Shown here piece after piece: positions 10,172 to 19,834 of a stretch of DNA of 64,000 bases. The position numbers and the translations under genes are program-made. The stretch covers positions 48,675 to 112,674 of the forward strand of contig NZ_JXJP01000004.1 of NCBI RefSeq assembly GCF_000826645.1, given 5' to 3'. Under the pieces are notes generated by a model, which saw only the letters and a program-made list of their open reading frames with translations, had not been told where the DNA came from and made no database searches. Within the stretch, counting starts at the first letter, position 1. Each line of letters starts with the position of its first letter. The stretch comes from Psychroserpens mesophilus (GTDB lineage: Bacteria > Bacteroidota > Bacteroidia > Flavobacteriales > Flavobacteriaceae).

Positions 10172-10732
10172 ATGAAAAGCTTATTTAAAATAATAGTAGT
10201 ATTAATGATGTTTGCTAGTATTCTTTCGTGTAAGAAAGATACAAGACCAAATTATCAGTTTATGCCAAACATGTATGAACCTGTCGGTTATGAAGCTTAT
10301 GCAGAGTCTGACGCTTTTCCAGGAGGCGTAGAAGCTCAATTACCAGCAGAAGGGTCAATACCAAGAGGAGACTTTATGCCTTTCGAAATTGAAAATAATA
10401 ATGATGGATATCTTTTAGCTAAGCAAACCCTAAAGAGTTCATTAGATTCCACTCAAATCGATAGCGAAAGAGGAAAAGAACTTTATGATATTTATTGCGG
10501 AATTTGCCATGGTAACAAAGGAGCTGGTCAAGGTAAATTAGTTAAAAGAGAAAAAATATTAGGTGTGCCTAGTTATGATGATGCGGGAAGAGCAATCACC
10601 GAAGGGAGTATTTACCACACTATTTATTATGGTAAAAATGCAATGGGTTCTTATGCGAATCAATTAAATGAAGAAGAACGTTGGCAAGTTGTAGATTACG
10701 TTTTAAAATTAAAAGCGGATCTAGAAAAATAA
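10172..10732 (+). CDS. actE: Alternative complex III subunit ActE, monoheme cytochrome c lipoprotein
   Basis: A 186-residue lipoprotein with a lipobox ending at C20 (SILSC) and one heme c site, CGICH, at 109-113 in a cytochrome c domain spanning about residues 95-183. A Met in AMGSYANQL is a likely distal ligand. ActE is the monoheme subunit thought to hand electrons from the complex to a downstream oxidase. No free cytochrome c gene lies in this operon, so ActE and the monoheme domain of ActA are the candidates for direct transfer to the CuA site of the adjacent oxidase. Confidence 0.93.
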   Translation: MKSLFKIIVVLMMFASILSCKKDTRPNYQFMPNMYEPVGYEAYAESDAFPGGVEAQLPAEGSIPRGDFMPFEIENNNDGYLLAKQTLKSSLDSTQIDSERGKELYDIYCGICHGNKGAGQGKLVKREKILGVPSYDDAGRAITEGSIYHTIYYGKNAMGSYANQLNEEERWQVVDYVLKLKADLEK

Positions 10733-10756
10733 TTTAGATAAAGATTATATACAGAT

Positions 10757-12154
10757 ATGTACACATTTTCAAGTAAATTAAAAATATTTTCTATTGTACT
10801 TATTATTTTAGGTGCACTGGGCGTTGCTTATGGTTTTATGTCATCTCACAAATCTTTAGATGAAGTAAAAGAGATGATTGCTCATGAAGAAGCAGGACAT
10901 CATGGAGGTAGTCATGATACTGAAACTAAAGCACATGTTGTAGCAGGAGTTGAAGATCATTCAGATAATGCTCATAAAGCTAATGCACACGATGCTTTAG
11001 CAGATGCTCACAGCGATGCTGAAGCTCATCATGGTGACGAACACGCAGAGCACGTTTTACATCAAATTCATAACAGGCCTTACGCAGCTTTATATGTTGC
11101 GGCATTCTTTTTCTTTATGATTGCATTGGGTGCCTTAGCATTCTATGGTATTCAGTGGGCTGCACAAGCTGGATGGTCACCTGTATTGTTTAGAGTGATG
11201 GAAGGTATTACTGCTTACGTGTTACCTGGAGGACTAATCGTTTTATTAGTGGCTTTTTTAGCTGGTGATCATATATTCGTTTGGATGAATCCTGATATGG
11301 TAGATCCTAGTAATGATAAATACGATGCTTTAGTTGCTGGTAAAGAAAGTTGGTTAAATAGACCTTGGTTTTTTATAAGAGGTCTAATCTTTCTAGGTGG
11401 ATGGGTGTTATATAGACAATTTGCAAGAAAGTTTTCTCTTGCTCAAGATAACGCAGATATAAACGATAATCGTAACTTTAAAAAAACATTCCGTATTTCA
11501 GCTGCATTTTTAGTGTTTTACATCTATACAGAATCTATGATGTCATGGGACTGGATAATGAGTGTTGATCCTCACTGGTTCTCTACTTTATTCGGATGGT
11601 ACGTTTTTGCTTCAATGTTTGTTAGTGGTATTACGGTAATTGCAATGATTACAATGTACTTAAAATCTAGAGGTCATTTACCATTTGTAAATGATAGTCA
11701 CTTACATGATTTAGCAAAATTCATGTTTGCGATCAGTATTTTTTGGACATACTTGTGGTTCTCTCAATTCATGTTAATTTGGTATTCGAATATTCCTGAG
11801 GAAGTAACATACTTTGTAACACGTTTCCAAGATTATCAATTACCATTCTTAGGTATGGTTGCCATGAATTTTGTTTTTCCACTTTTACTTTTAATGAACA
11901 GTGATTACAAACGTATTCCTTGGTTTGTTGTCATGGCTGGTATCGTTATTTTATGTGGTCACTATATTGATGTTTTCAATATGATCATGCCAGCAACAGT
12001 TGGAGATAGATGGTATATTGGAATTCCTGAAATCGGATCTGTAATGCTTTTTGCTGGATTATTTATTTTTGTGGTATTTACGGCACTTACTAAAGCACCA
12101 TTACTAGCTAAAGGGAATCCATTTATTAAAGAGAGTGAACATTTCCATTATTAA
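10757..12154 (+). CDS. actF: Alternative complex III subunit ActF with His-rich insertion
   Basis: A 465-residue integral membrane subunit of the ActF/ActC-like family, with about ten hydrophobic helices. After the first helix (residues 9-27), residues 40-105 form a loop extremely rich in His, Asp, Glu and Ala (many AH, DAH and HH pairs), followed by the regular core (YAALYVAAFFFFMIALGAL...). The core contains the usual conserved polar segments, such as MMSWDWIMSVDPHWFSTLFGW. The His-rich loop should lie outside the membrane and could bind metal, but this is inference. It is the last act gene, 25 bases before the oxidase genes. Confidence 0.93.
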   Translation: MYTFSSKLKIFSIVLIILGALGVAYGFMSSHKSLDEVKEMIAHEEAGHHGGSHDTETKAHVVAGVEDHSDNAHKANAHDALADAHSDAEAHHGDEHAEHVLHQIHNRPYAALYVAAFFFFMIALGALAFYGIQWAAQAGWSPVLFRVMEGITAYVLPGGLIVLLVAFLAGDHIFVWMNPDMVDPSNDKYDALVAGKESWLNRPWFFIRGLIFLGGWVLYRQFARKFSLAQDNADINDNRNFKKTFRISAAFLVFYIYTESMMSWDWIMSVDPHWFSTLFGWYVFASMFVSGITVIAMITMYLKSRGHLPFVNDSHLHDLAKFMFAISIFWTYLWFSQFMLIWYSNIPEEVTYFVTRFQDYQLPFLGMVAMNFVFPLLLLMNSDYKRIPWFVVMAGIVILCGHYIDVFNMIMPATVGDRWYIGIPEIGSVMLFAGLFIFVVFTALTKAPLLAKGNPFIKESEHFHY

Positions 12155-12179
12155 TATTAAATAAAGAAGACAAAAGACA

Positions 12180-13334
12180 ATGACTGCTTTTTTAACACTT
12201 ATAATAGTACTTTTTATAGCTGTTGCCATTTGGCAAATGGTTAAGATATTTGACCTTGCTCAAGTTGGTTCAGATAGTAATGATCAGGTAGCTACAGATA
12301 AAGACAATAAGCTTAATGGATACTTAATGATGGGATTTCTTGTCTTTATTTATGCCATTACTATTGCTAGTTTTTGGTATTTAGGAGATTTGCCATTAAT
12401 GTCTAACTCGGCATCAGAGCATGGACCTCAAATTGATAATTTGATGATAATCTCCATGGTTGTCATTTTTATTGTACAAACTTTCACACAATTTTTATTA
12501 CACTATTTTGCTTACAAATACAAGGGAGAAAAAGGTCGAAAAGCATTGTTTTATGCAGATAACAATACATTAGAGGCCATATGGACATTCATTCCTGTTG
12601 TTGTTTTAGCGGGTCTAATTATTTATGGTTTGTTTACCTGGACAAGTATTATGAACATAGATGAAAGTGAAGATCCTATGGTCATTGAGTTATATGCTCA
12701 GCAATTTAACTGGAAAGCACGCTATGCTGGAGAAGATAATACATTAGGAATGGCTAATGTTAGATTAATTGATATTGATCGCGCCAACATTTTAGGAGTA
12801 GATGAATCTGATCCTTACGCTCAAGATGACATTATTACAACAGAACTTCATTTACCAGTTGGGAAGCCAATCTTATTTAAAATGCGATCTCAAGATGTGT
12901 TGCATTCAGCGTATATGCCTCACTTTAGAGCACAAATGAACTGTGTTCCAGGAATGATAACACAATTTGGATTTACGCCAACGGTGACTACTGCAGACAT
13001 GCGCCAAAATCCAGATATTGTTGAAAAAGTCAGTAATATCAATGCTCTCCGATTAGAGAGAAAAGAAGAAATTGAAGCTAAAGGACAAGAATTATTATAT
13101 GAATTTGATTACCTATTGTTATGTAACAAAATATGTGGTAAATCTCATTATAATATGCAAATGAAGATTATTGTTGAAACCCAAGAAGAATATGATGCTT
13201 GGATAAGTGAACAAAAAACTTTTAAAAATTCTTTGATAGTTGCTGAAGAAAAAATGGATGATATAATTACAGTTGATGATGAATCCATTCAGAATGAAAA
13301 CGAAGAAGCTAGAGAAGAGTTAATTGTGAACTAA
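12180..13334 (+). CDS. coxB: Cytochrome c oxidase subunit II
   Basis: The CuA subunit of a heme-copper oxidase. Two or three N-terminal hydrophobic helices (residues 1-20, about 50-70 and 85-105, 135-155) precede a cupredoxin domain. The CuA ligands are visible in DVLHSAYMPHF and in C-N-K-I-C-G-K-S-H-Y-N-M at residues 315-326. No cytochrome c domain is fused at the C-terminus, unlike caa3-type enzymes; instead there is a short acidic tail. It sits directly after actF, so the reductase and oxidase are expressed together. Confidence 0.96.
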   Translation: MTAFLTLIIVLFIAVAIWQMVKIFDLAQVGSDSNDQVATDKDNKLNGYLMMGFLVFIYAITIASFWYLGDLPLMSNSASEHGPQIDNLMIISMVVIFIVQTFTQFLLHYFAYKYKGEKGRKALFYADNNTLEAIWTFIPVVVLAGLIIYGLFTWTSIMNIDESEDPMVIELYAQQFNWKARYAGEDNTLGMANVRLIDIDRANILGVDESDPYAQDDIITTELHLPVGKPILFKMRSQDVLHSAYMPHFRAQMNCVPGMITQFGFTPTVTTADMRQNPDIVEKVSNINALRLERKEEIEAKGQELLYEFDYLLLCNKICGKSHYNMQMKIIVETQEEYDAWISEQKTFKNSLIVAEEKMDDIITVDDESIQNENEEAREELIVN

Positions 13335-13435
13335 ATTTTAATACTGAAATTCAACTAATATTGTGAAGTAATATGTAGTGTGTTTTAGTAGATTCAAAAC
13401 AGTTAAATAAAAAGATTTAAAAAAGAAAATAGATT

Positions 13436-15229
13436 ATGTCAGCACACGCAGATACTCATACACACGACGATCACGGACATCATCATAAAGAGACTTTTGT
13501 GACTAAGTACATCTTTAGTCAAGACCACAAAATGATTGCTAAGCAATACCTTATTACGGGAGTACTAATCATGGGTATTATAGGAATTTTAATGTCTTTG
13601 ATGATGCGTTTGCAAATTGCATGGCCAGAACAACCTAATGTTGTTTTTGAAGCGTTGTTAGGAAAATGGGCTCCTGATGGTGTAATGGATGCCGATATTT
13701 ATTTAGCATTAGTTACCATTCATGGTACCTTAATGGTATTCTTTGTATTAACTGCTGGTCTTAGTGGTACGTTTAGTAATCTACTTATTCCATTGCAAAT
13801 TGGAGCACGAGATATGGCATCAGGTTTCTTAAACATGATTTCATACTGGTTATTCTTTTTGTCATGTGTAATCATGATATTATCATTCTTTGTTGAGTTT
13901 GGACCTGCTGCTGCTGGTTGGACTATCTATCCACCTTTAAGTGCCTTACCTATGGCTCAAGGAGGCTCAGGAATGGGAATGACTTTATGGTTAGTATCTA
14001 TGGCCATATTTATTGCTTCGTCATTGTTAGGATCTCTTAATTATATCGTAACCGTTATCAATTTACGAACTAAAGGGATGTCGATGACAAGATTACCATT
14101 AACGATTTGGGCTTTCTTTGTTACAGCAATTATTGGTGTTATATCATTCCCAGTATTACTATCTGCTGCGTTGTTATTAATTATGGATAGAAGTTTCGGA
14201 ACATCATTCTTCTTATCAGATATTTTTATTCAAGGTGAAGTGTTACATTACCAAGGTGGTTCTCCAGTTTTATTTGAACACTTATTCTGGTTCTTAGGAC
14301 ATCCAGAAGTATACATCGTATTATTACCAGCACTTGGTATTACTTCCGAAATTATTGCTACAAACTCACGTAAGCCAATTTTTGGATATAGAGCAATGGT
14401 TATGTCAATTCTCGCAATTGCATTTTTGTCAACTATTGTTTGGGGACATCATATGTTTATTTCAGGAATGAATCCATTCCTTGGATCTGTGTTTACATTT
14501 ACAACTTTATTAATTGCGATTCCTTCTGCTGTAAAAGCTTTTAATTACATAACAACTCTCTGGAAAGGAAACCTTCAAATGAATCCGGCAATGCTATTCT
14601 CTATCGGATTGGTATCTACATTCATTACTGGTGGACTTACAGGTATTATTCTAGGAGATAGTGCATTAGATATTAACGTACATGATACGTATTTCGTGGT
14701 AGCACACTTTCACTTAGTAATGGGTATTTCTGCGCTTTATGGAGTATTCGCTGGAATTTATCACTGGTTCCCAAAAATGTTTGGTAGAATGATGAACAAA
14801 AACTTAGGATATTTACATTTCTGGATTACAGCGATAAGTGCCTATGGTGTGTTCTTCCCAATGCACTTTATAGGTATGGCAGGTTTACCAAGACGTTATT
14901 ATACGAATTCTAATTTTCCACTCTTTGATGATGTAGCTAATGCAAATGTCATCATCACTATATTTGCTTTAATAGGTGGAACAGTGCAATTAGTATTCTT
15001 ATATAATTTCTTAAGTAGTATATTTTTCGGAAAGAAAGCTGTTCAAAATCCATGGAAATCAAATACCTTAGAGTGGACGACTCCAGTTGAGCATCTGCAT
15101 GGTAACTGGCCAGGCGAAATACCACATGTTCATCGTTGGGCTTATGACTACAGTAAGCCAGGACATGATGAAGATTTCGTTCCTCAAAACATACCTTTGA
15201 AAGACGGTGAAGAAGAACTTCAACATTAA
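13436..15229 (+). CDS. coxA: Cytochrome c oxidase subunit I
   Basis: The catalytic subunit (597 residues, twelve hydrophobic helices) holding heme a and the heme a3-CuB centre, which reduces O2 and pumps protons. The H-P-E-V-Y motif at 289-293 supplies a CuB histidine and the cross-linked Tyr, and WGHHMF gives the two further CuB histidines; VAHFHLVMG near residue 425 carries the heme ligands. The N-terminus (residues 4-18) is a His/Asp-rich tail not needed by the family. The 101-base gap to coxB is the largest in the operon; a separate promoter there was not recognised. A strong terminator follows. Confidence 0.97.
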   Translation: MSAHADTHTHDDHGHHHKETFVTKYIFSQDHKMIAKQYLITGVLIMGIIGILMSLMMRLQIAWPEQPNVVFEALLGKWAPDGVMDADIYLALVTIHGTLMVFFVLTAGLSGTFSNLLIPLQIGARDMASGFLNMISYWLFFLSCVIMILSFFVEFGPAAAGWTIYPPLSALPMAQGGSGMGMTLWLVSMAIFIASSLLGSLNYIVTVINLRTKGMSMTRLPLTIWAFFVTAIIGVISFPVLLSAALLLIMDRSFGTSFFLSDIFIQGEVLHYQGGSPVLFEHLFWFLGHPEVYIVLLPALGITSEIIATNSRKPIFGYRAMVMSILAIAFLSTIVWGHHMFISGMNPFLGSVFTFTTLLIAIPSAVKAFNYITTLWKGNLQMNPAMLFSIGLVSTFITGGLTGIILGDSALDINVHDTYFVVAHFHLVMGISALYGVFAGIYHWFPKMFGRMMNKNLGYLHFWITAISAYGVFFPMHFIGMAGLPRRYYTNSNFPLFDDVANANVIITIFALIGGTVQLVFLYNFLSSIFFGKKAVQNPWKSNTLEWTTPVEHLHGNWPGEIPHVHRWAYDYSKPGHDEDFVPQNIPLKDGEEELQH

Positions 15230-15249
15230 CATACGTTTAAAAAATATTG

Positions 15250-15285
15250 AAAAGCCTTTCGTAAAAACCGAGAGGCTTTTTGTTT
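15250..15285 (+). terminator. Rho-independent terminator of the act-cox operon
   Basis: A 12-bp stem (15250-15261 with 15269-15280, one G-T pair) with a 7-base loop is followed by a T-run. The T-run merges directly into the ruvB promoter box. Confidence 0.9.
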
Positions 15286-15292
15286 ATATTTG
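15285..15292 (+). promoter_or_regulatory. -7 box of the ruvB promoter, close to the start codon
   Basis: TATATTTG is an exact TAnnTTTG match and ends only 6 bases before the ruvB ATG at 15299. With the usual -7 placement, transcription would begin at or within a few bases of the start codon, giving a leaderless or nearly leaderless mRNA. Confidence 0.55.
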
Positions 15293-15298
15293 TGTTAT

Positions 15299-16321
15299 AT
15301 GAATGAAAACCTAGATCCAACAAACGATAATTTTTCTCCAGATGATCTGGATGTAGAAAAAAAATTAAGACCCTTATCATTTGATGACTTCACGGGTCAG
15401 GATCAAGTATTAGAAAACCTTCAAATATTTGTTCAGGCAGCAAACCAAAGAAATGAAGCTCTAGATCATACTTTGTTTCACGGACCTCCAGGGCTTGGTA
15501 AAACCACTTTGGCACACATTTTAGCAAGTGAACTAAGTGTAGGAATTAAAGTAACTTCAGGGCCAGTTTTAGACAAACCAGGAGATTTGGCTGGCTTGCT
15601 GACTAATCTCGAAGAACGTGATGTTCTATTTATTGATGAAATCCATAGATTGAGTCCAATCGTAGAAGAATATTTGTATTCTGCTATGGAAGATTATAAA
15701 ATTGATATCATGATAGAGTCTGGGCCAAATGCCAGAACAGTACAAATCAATTTAAATCCGTTTACACTTGTTGGTGCAACAACGCGTTCGGGATTATTAA
15801 CTTCTCCAATGCGAGCTCGTTTTGGAATTCAAAGTCGTTTACAATATTATAACACTGAATTACTAACCACAATTGTACAAAGAAGTTCTAGCATTCTTGA
15901 TGTACCAATTTCTATGGAAGCTGCTGTAGAAATTGCAGGAAGAAGTCGTGGCACACCTAGAATAGCTAATGCACTCTTACGTCGTGTTAGAGATTTTGCT
16001 CAAATTAAAGGTAATGGAAGTATTGATATCAAAATAGCAAAGTTTGCTTTAGAAGCCTTGAATGTTGATGCTCATGGCTTAGACGAAATGGATAATAAAA
16101 TCTTGGAAACAATCATCAATAAGTTCAAAGGAGGTCCAGTAGGTATTACTACAATAGCCACAGCAGTTAGTGAAAGTCCGGAAACCATTGAAGAAGTTTA
16201 CGAGCCGTTTCTAATTCAGCAAGGATTTATTATGAGAACGCCTCGCGGACGTGAAGTTACTGAGCAAGCGTACAAGCATCTAGGGAAAGTTAAAGGACCA
16301 ACTCAAGGTGGCTTGTTTTAA
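15299..16321 (+). CDS. ruvB: Holliday junction branch migration helicase RuvB
   Basis: The hexameric AAA+ motor that drives branch migration with RuvA. The 340 residues include Walker [10 protein letters not shown], Walker B LFIDEIHR, sensor-1 GATTRSG, the arginine-finger region MRARFG, and a C-terminal winged helix ([22 protein letters not shown]). An in-frame TTG at 15290 exists, but it falls inside the promoter box and the family begins at MNENLDP, so ATG 15299 is chosen. ruvA lies 15 kb away in this window, so the two partners are not in one operon. Confidence 0.97.
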   Translation: MNENLDPTNDNFSPDDLDVEKKLRPLSFDDFTGQDQVLENLQIFVQAANQRNEALDHTLFHGPPGLGKTTLAHILASELSVGIKVTSGPVLDKPGDLAGLLTNLEERDVLFIDEIHRLSPIVEEYLYSAMEDYKIDIMIESGPNARTVQINLNPFTLVGATTRSGLLTSPMRARFGIQSRLQYYNTELLTTIVQRSSSILDVPISMEAAVEIAGRSRGTPRIANALLRRVRDFAQIKGNGSIDIKIAKFALEALNVDAHGLDEMDNKILETIINKFKGGPVGITTIATAVSESPETIEEVYEPFLIQQGFIMRTPRGREVTEQAYKHLGKVKGPTQGGLF

Positions 16322-16334
16322 AATTCTTTAAGTC

Positions 16335-16355
16335 ATTCTGAATTTATTTCAGAAT
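16335..16355. repeat. Small intergenic palindrome, possible dispersed repeat
   Basis: ATTCTGAA (16335-16342) and TTCAGAAT (16348-16355) form an 8-bp stem with a 5-base loop, embedded in a GTCATTCTGAA...TTCAGAATCTCA context. There is no T-run, so it is not a normal terminator. Sequences of this type recur between genes in flavobacterial genomes; only one copy was noticed in this window. Confidence 0.5.
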
Positions 16356-16385
16356 CTCACCATACCTTTATAGGAAACAGTTTTA

Positions 16386-17717
16386 ATGTCTTCAAAAAAA
16401 GAAATTCCTACAGTTCCATTACATAGATTTCTAAAACATTCTTTAGAGATTCTTAAAAATCCTTTGCCGTTTCATCGTCAAAATTTTAATGAGAAAGGTG
16501 ACATCTTTAGATTAAAAGTTGGGTTCAATACAGACGTATTATTTATTCGAGACACTGCATTTGCACAATACGTCCTTCAGAAGAATCAAAAAAACTACGT
16601 TAAATCCAAAATTCAAACAGAAGATTTAGTAAAGTATGTAGGTGAAGGCTTGTTAACTTCCGAAGGTGAAAAATGGAAGAAGCAACGCAAAATGATGCAA
16701 CCTGCCTTTCATAAAAAGCAACTGGAAAATTTGTTAATCGGAATGCAAGACACGATTGTTTCTGAATTCAAAAAAATTAAAACAGATCAAACCATAGATG
16801 TTTTTCCTATTCTTAATGATTTAGCATTTCAAACAGTTGTAAAGTCCTTGTTCACAAAAGCTGCAAGAGAAAACGACATGGAACGGCTTCAATTCATTAC
16901 TGAAGCGAATCAAAAAATGCTAGTTAAAGAATTGCGACAACCTTATTTGGGATGGTGGTTCAAAAGCAGTGGAGTTTTAAAAAAACATTTAAATCTTTCA
17001 AATGAAGCACGAACCATTTTAAAGGGTATTGTTGAAGACAGAAAGACATCAGGACAACGCTTTGGCGATTTATTAGATATGCTTTTAGAAACCAGGTATG
17101 ATGATGGTAAAGGCATGTCTGAAGAACAACTTATTGATGAAATCTTAATCATTTTTACTGCTGGACATGAAACAACCTCTAATGCGTTAACGTTTACGTT
17201 TCAGTTATTGGCAAAACATCCGGATTGGCAAAATCAAATTTTTGAAGAATGGAGAACTTTAAAAGATGAAACCAATGTCATGACTCGTATTTCTAACTCA
17301 AAAGTGTGTCAGCAAGTATTAGAGGAATCGATGCGATTGTATCCTCCAGCTTATTTTATAGATCGCGTGAATGTTGCAGCTGATGATTTTAATGATATGC
17401 ATTTTGAAGCAGGTTCTAATTTGTTATTTTCGGTTTACGAAATACATCGTCATCCTGAGTTATGGGAACAACCTGAACTATTTTTACCAGAACGGTTTGA
17501 AGATGGCGGACGACAATTTTCGTCTCAATATTTTCCATTTGGAGCAGGACCAAGAAAATGTATTGGAAATAATTTTGCCATGTTTGAAATGATTATTGCT
17601 GTAAGTGAACTCATTTCTAAATACAAAATTCATGCTGATTTTGATACCATTGAAATCACACCATTAATTACGTTGAAGCCAAAAAATGCGTTTTTAAGAT
17701 TTGAAGAACGATCGTAG
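16386..17717 (+). CDS. Cytochrome P450
   Basis: A soluble 443-residue P450 monooxygenase. The I-helix oxygen-binding motif AGHETT lies at 259-264, the ExxR pair is in EESMR, and the heme-Cys loop [12 protein letters not shown] has its ligand at C392. There is no fused reductase domain and no ferredoxin or ferredoxin reductase gene nearby, so its redox partners must be elsewhere. Overall layout ([18 protein letters not shown]) resembles the CYP102/CYP4-like branch of bacterial P450s; the substrate cannot be read from the sequence. It lies 64 bases after ruvB and its stop codon overlaps the queG start by one base, implying co-transcription. Confidence 0.93.
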   Translation: MSSKKEIPTVPLHRFLKHSLEILKNPLPFHRQNFNEKGDIFRLKVGFNTDVLFIRDTAFAQYVLQKNQKNYVKSKIQTEDLVKYVGEGLLTSEGEKWKKQRKMMQPAFHKKQLENLLIGMQDTIVSEFKKIKTDQTIDVFPILNDLAFQTVVKSLFTKAARENDMERLQFITEANQKMLVKELRQPYLGWWFKSSGVLKKHLNLSNEARTILKGIVEDRKTSGQRFGDLLDMLLETRYDDGKGMSEEQLIDEILIIFTAGHETTSNALTFTFQLLAKHPDWQNQIFEEWRTLKDETNVMTRISNSKVCQQVLEESMRLYPPAYFIDRVNVAADDFNDMHFEAGSNLLFSVYEIHRHPELWEQPELFLPERFEDGGRQFSSQYFPFGAGPRKCIGNNFAMFEMIIAVSELISKYKIHADFDTIEITPLITLKPKNAFLRFEERS

Positions 17718-18643
17718 TGTTAGATAAAAAATCCAAATACAGCCAATTCATTAAAACGGAAGCCAAGCGCCTCGGATTTTTGTCCTGTGGTATTAGCAAA
17801 GCAGAATTTTTAGAAACTGAAGCACCACGACTGGAAAAATGGCTTAAAAATAATGCGCATGGAGAAATGCGTTATATGGAAAACCATTTCGATAAACGTT
17901 TAGATCCAACAAAACTGGTGGAAGGTTCTAAAAGTGTAGTGTCTCTATTGTTGAATTATTTTCCTTCAGAAATTCAAAGCGATGATAGTTACAAGCTTTC
18001 AAAATATGCTTATGGAACCGATTACCATTTTGTCATAAAAGATAAATTGAAAACTTTATTACATTCAATTCAGGATGAAATTGGAGCCGTACATGGTCGT
18101 GCGTTTGTAGATTCGGCTCCAGTATTAGATAAAGCTTGGGCAGCAAAATCTGGTTTGGGCTGGATAGGAAAACACAGTAATTTGCTCACACAGCAAGTGG
18201 GTTCGTTTTACTTTATTGCTGAATTAATTATCGATTTAGAATTAGAGTATGATTATGTCACAACAGACCATTGCGGAACTTGTACTGCGTGCATAGATGC
18301 TTGCCCTACAGAAGCCATTACTGAGCCTTATGTGGTTGATGGGAGTAAATGCATTTCGTATTTTACGATAGAACTCAAGGATAATATACCTTTAGAGTTT
18401 AAAGGTCAGTTTGATGATTGGATGTTTGGTTGTGATGTGTGCCAGGATGTTTGTCCGTGGAATCGTTTTTCAAAGCCTCATCGTGAACCGTTATTTAATC
18501 CGCATCCTGAATTGTTAGCGATGACTAAAAGCGATTGGGAAGAGGTTACGAAAGACACCTTTAATAAGGTATTTAAAAACTCGGCTGTTAAACGTACAAA
18601 ATTTGAAGGTTTGCAACGGAATATTAAGTTTTTAAAATCTTAG
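17717..18643 (+). CDS. queG: Epoxyqueuosine reductase QueG
   Basis: The cobalamin- and Fe-S-dependent enzyme that reduces epoxyqueuosine to queuosine in tRNA wobble position 34. The 308 residues show the family's N-terminal segment ([15 protein letters not shown]), the substrate/cobalamin region ([24 protein letters not shown]), and two [4Fe-4S] cysteine sets: [12 protein letters not shown] and, further on, [13 protein letters not shown], with the lone C in SKCISYF. The start is GTG at 17717, overlapping the P450 stop (TAGTG). The 3' end overlaps the convergent lacI-type gene by 20 bases. Confidence 0.96.
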   Translation: MLDKKSKYSQFIKTEAKRLGFLSCGISKAEFLETEAPRLEKWLKNNAHGEMRYMENHFDKRLDPTKLVEGSKSVVSLLLNYFPSEIQSDDSYKLSKYAYGTDYHFVIKDKLKTLLHSIQDEIGAVHGRAFVDSAPVLDKAWAAKSGLGWIGKHSNLLTQQVGSFYFIAELIIDLELEYDYVTTDHCGTCTACIDACPTEAITEPYVVDGSKCISYFTIELKDNIPLEFKGQFDDWMFGCDVCQDVCPWNRFSKPHREPLFNPHPELLAMTKSDWEEVTKDTFNKVFKNSAVKRTKFEGLQRNIKFLKS

Positions 18644-19667
18644 TTTTAGTTGAATCTCTTTTTACTAGTGCAGTTTCTAATTCGATAATTTTTGGGTTGA
18701 CTTCTCGTCCTTTTTTTAATGCTTTTAATTCTTTATACAATTGCTTAAAAGCCATTTTGCCCATTTCATATCCAGGTTGATCAATAGTAGATAAAGAGGG
18801 AGTAATAGCTGAAGACATGAACCAATTACTAAAACCTACAATAGAAATATCTTCAGGAATTTTCACTCCTAATCTATTAAATTCAGTTATAGCTCCAATA
18901 GCAACCATATCTGTATTTATAAAAATACCATCTACATCATTATGATCTTGGATTAATTGTGAGGCATTTTTTTTGCCTTCCTCAAAGCTCTTATCACTAC
19001 AATCACATATATATACTAAACTTGGGTCATAAGGCAAATTATTGTCTATTAGAGCTTTTTTATACCCAAGAAACCTATCAATAGAGTTTTGTGGCAATAA
19101 TGGACCTCTAAAATGGGCGATACGTTTACAACCGATATCAATGAGGTGCTGAGTTGCAGTATATGCAGCCTTTCTATCATCTATAATAACTTTTGAGCAG
19201 TTTACAATTTTAGCAATTTTATCAAACATAACTAGTGGTTTGCCTTGATCAATAACATCAGTAAGATGTTTGAAATCTGAAGTGCCATTAGCTAATGAAA
19301 TTAAAATGCCATCAACATGCTTGCTTAATAGCAAATCAATTTGCTTTTTTTCAAGTTCAAAAGATTCATTAGATTGTAAAATAATAACAAGATATCCTTT
19401 TCTTTCAGCTTGAGAGATAATGCCTTTTATTACTGTGGAAAAGAAGTGGTGTACAACTTCAGGTATAATCAATCCAATAGTTTTTGATTCTTTAGTTCTC
19501 AGATTAACCGCAAAAGAATTAGGTCTGTAATTTAATTGAGCTGCTGTTTCTCGAACCAGTTTTCTAGTTTTTTTACTAACATCAGGATAATCTTTTAATG
19601 CTTTTGAAACCGTAGTTATTGAAATATCTAAAGTTTCGGCAATTTCTTTTAGTGTAACTGGTTTCAA
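18624..19667 (-). CDS. LacI-family transcriptional repressor of the adjacent sugar locus
   Basis: A 347-residue LacI/GalR regulator. The N-terminal helix-turn-helix ([21 protein letters not shown], with the hinge [12 protein letters not shown] at about 50-62) is followed by a periplasmic-binding-protein-like effector domain ([15 protein letters not shown]... to the SIVGFSNW and [11 protein letters not shown] segments). The start is TTG at 19667: an in-frame stop lies 15 bases upstream and no ATG is available. It is transcribed away from the TonB receptor gene. Two palindromes with the central CG typical of LacI-family operators lie in the shared promoter region, so it very likely controls both directions, including itself. 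The inducer is unknown; a sugar such as sucrose is inferred from the neighbours. Confidence 0.93.
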   Translation of the reverse strand: MKPVTLKEIAETLDISITTVSKALKDYPDVSKKTRKLVRETAAQLNYRPNSFAVNLRTKESKTIGLIIPEVVHHFFSTVIKGIISQAERKGYLVIILQSNESFELEKKQIDLLLSKHVDGILISLANGTSDFKHLTDVIDQGKPLVMFDKIAKIVNCSKVIIDDRKAAYTATQHLIDIGCKRIAHFRGPLLPQNSIDRFLGYKKALIDNNLPYDPSLVYICDCSDKSFEEGKKNASQLIQDHNDVDGIFINTDMVAIGAITEFNRLGVKIPEDISIVGFSNWFMSSAITPSLSTIDQPGYEMGKMAFKQLYKELKALKKGREVNPKIIELETALVKRDSTKTKILKT

Positions 19668-19710
19668 AATGTCAGAATTTTAATCGCAAAATAATAAAAA
19701 TAAATGAAAT

Positions 19711-19724
19711 CGAAAACGTTTTCG
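19711..19724. promoter_or_regulatory. LacI-family operator O1
   Basis: CGAAAACGTTTTCG is a perfect 14-bp palindrome with a central CG. It lies 44 bases before the regulator start and is centred 20 bp from a second identical core, about two helical turns. Confidence 0.88.
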
Positions 19725-19727
19725 GTC

Positions 19728-19747
19728 AATCGAAAACGTTTTCGATT
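19728..19747. promoter_or_regulatory. LacI-family operator O2
   Basis: The same 14-bp core as O1, at 19731-19744, extended by matching flanks to a perfect 20-bp palindrome at 19728-19747. Two repressor dimers could bind side by side on one DNA face and close the divergent promoters. Confidence 0.88.
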
Positions 19748-19834
19748 TATGAAATTCTTTAAAAAAGAAATATTAAATATAGATTCGGTAAAAATTAACC
19801 ACAATAATTATCAAATTATTAAAATAGACTAAAA

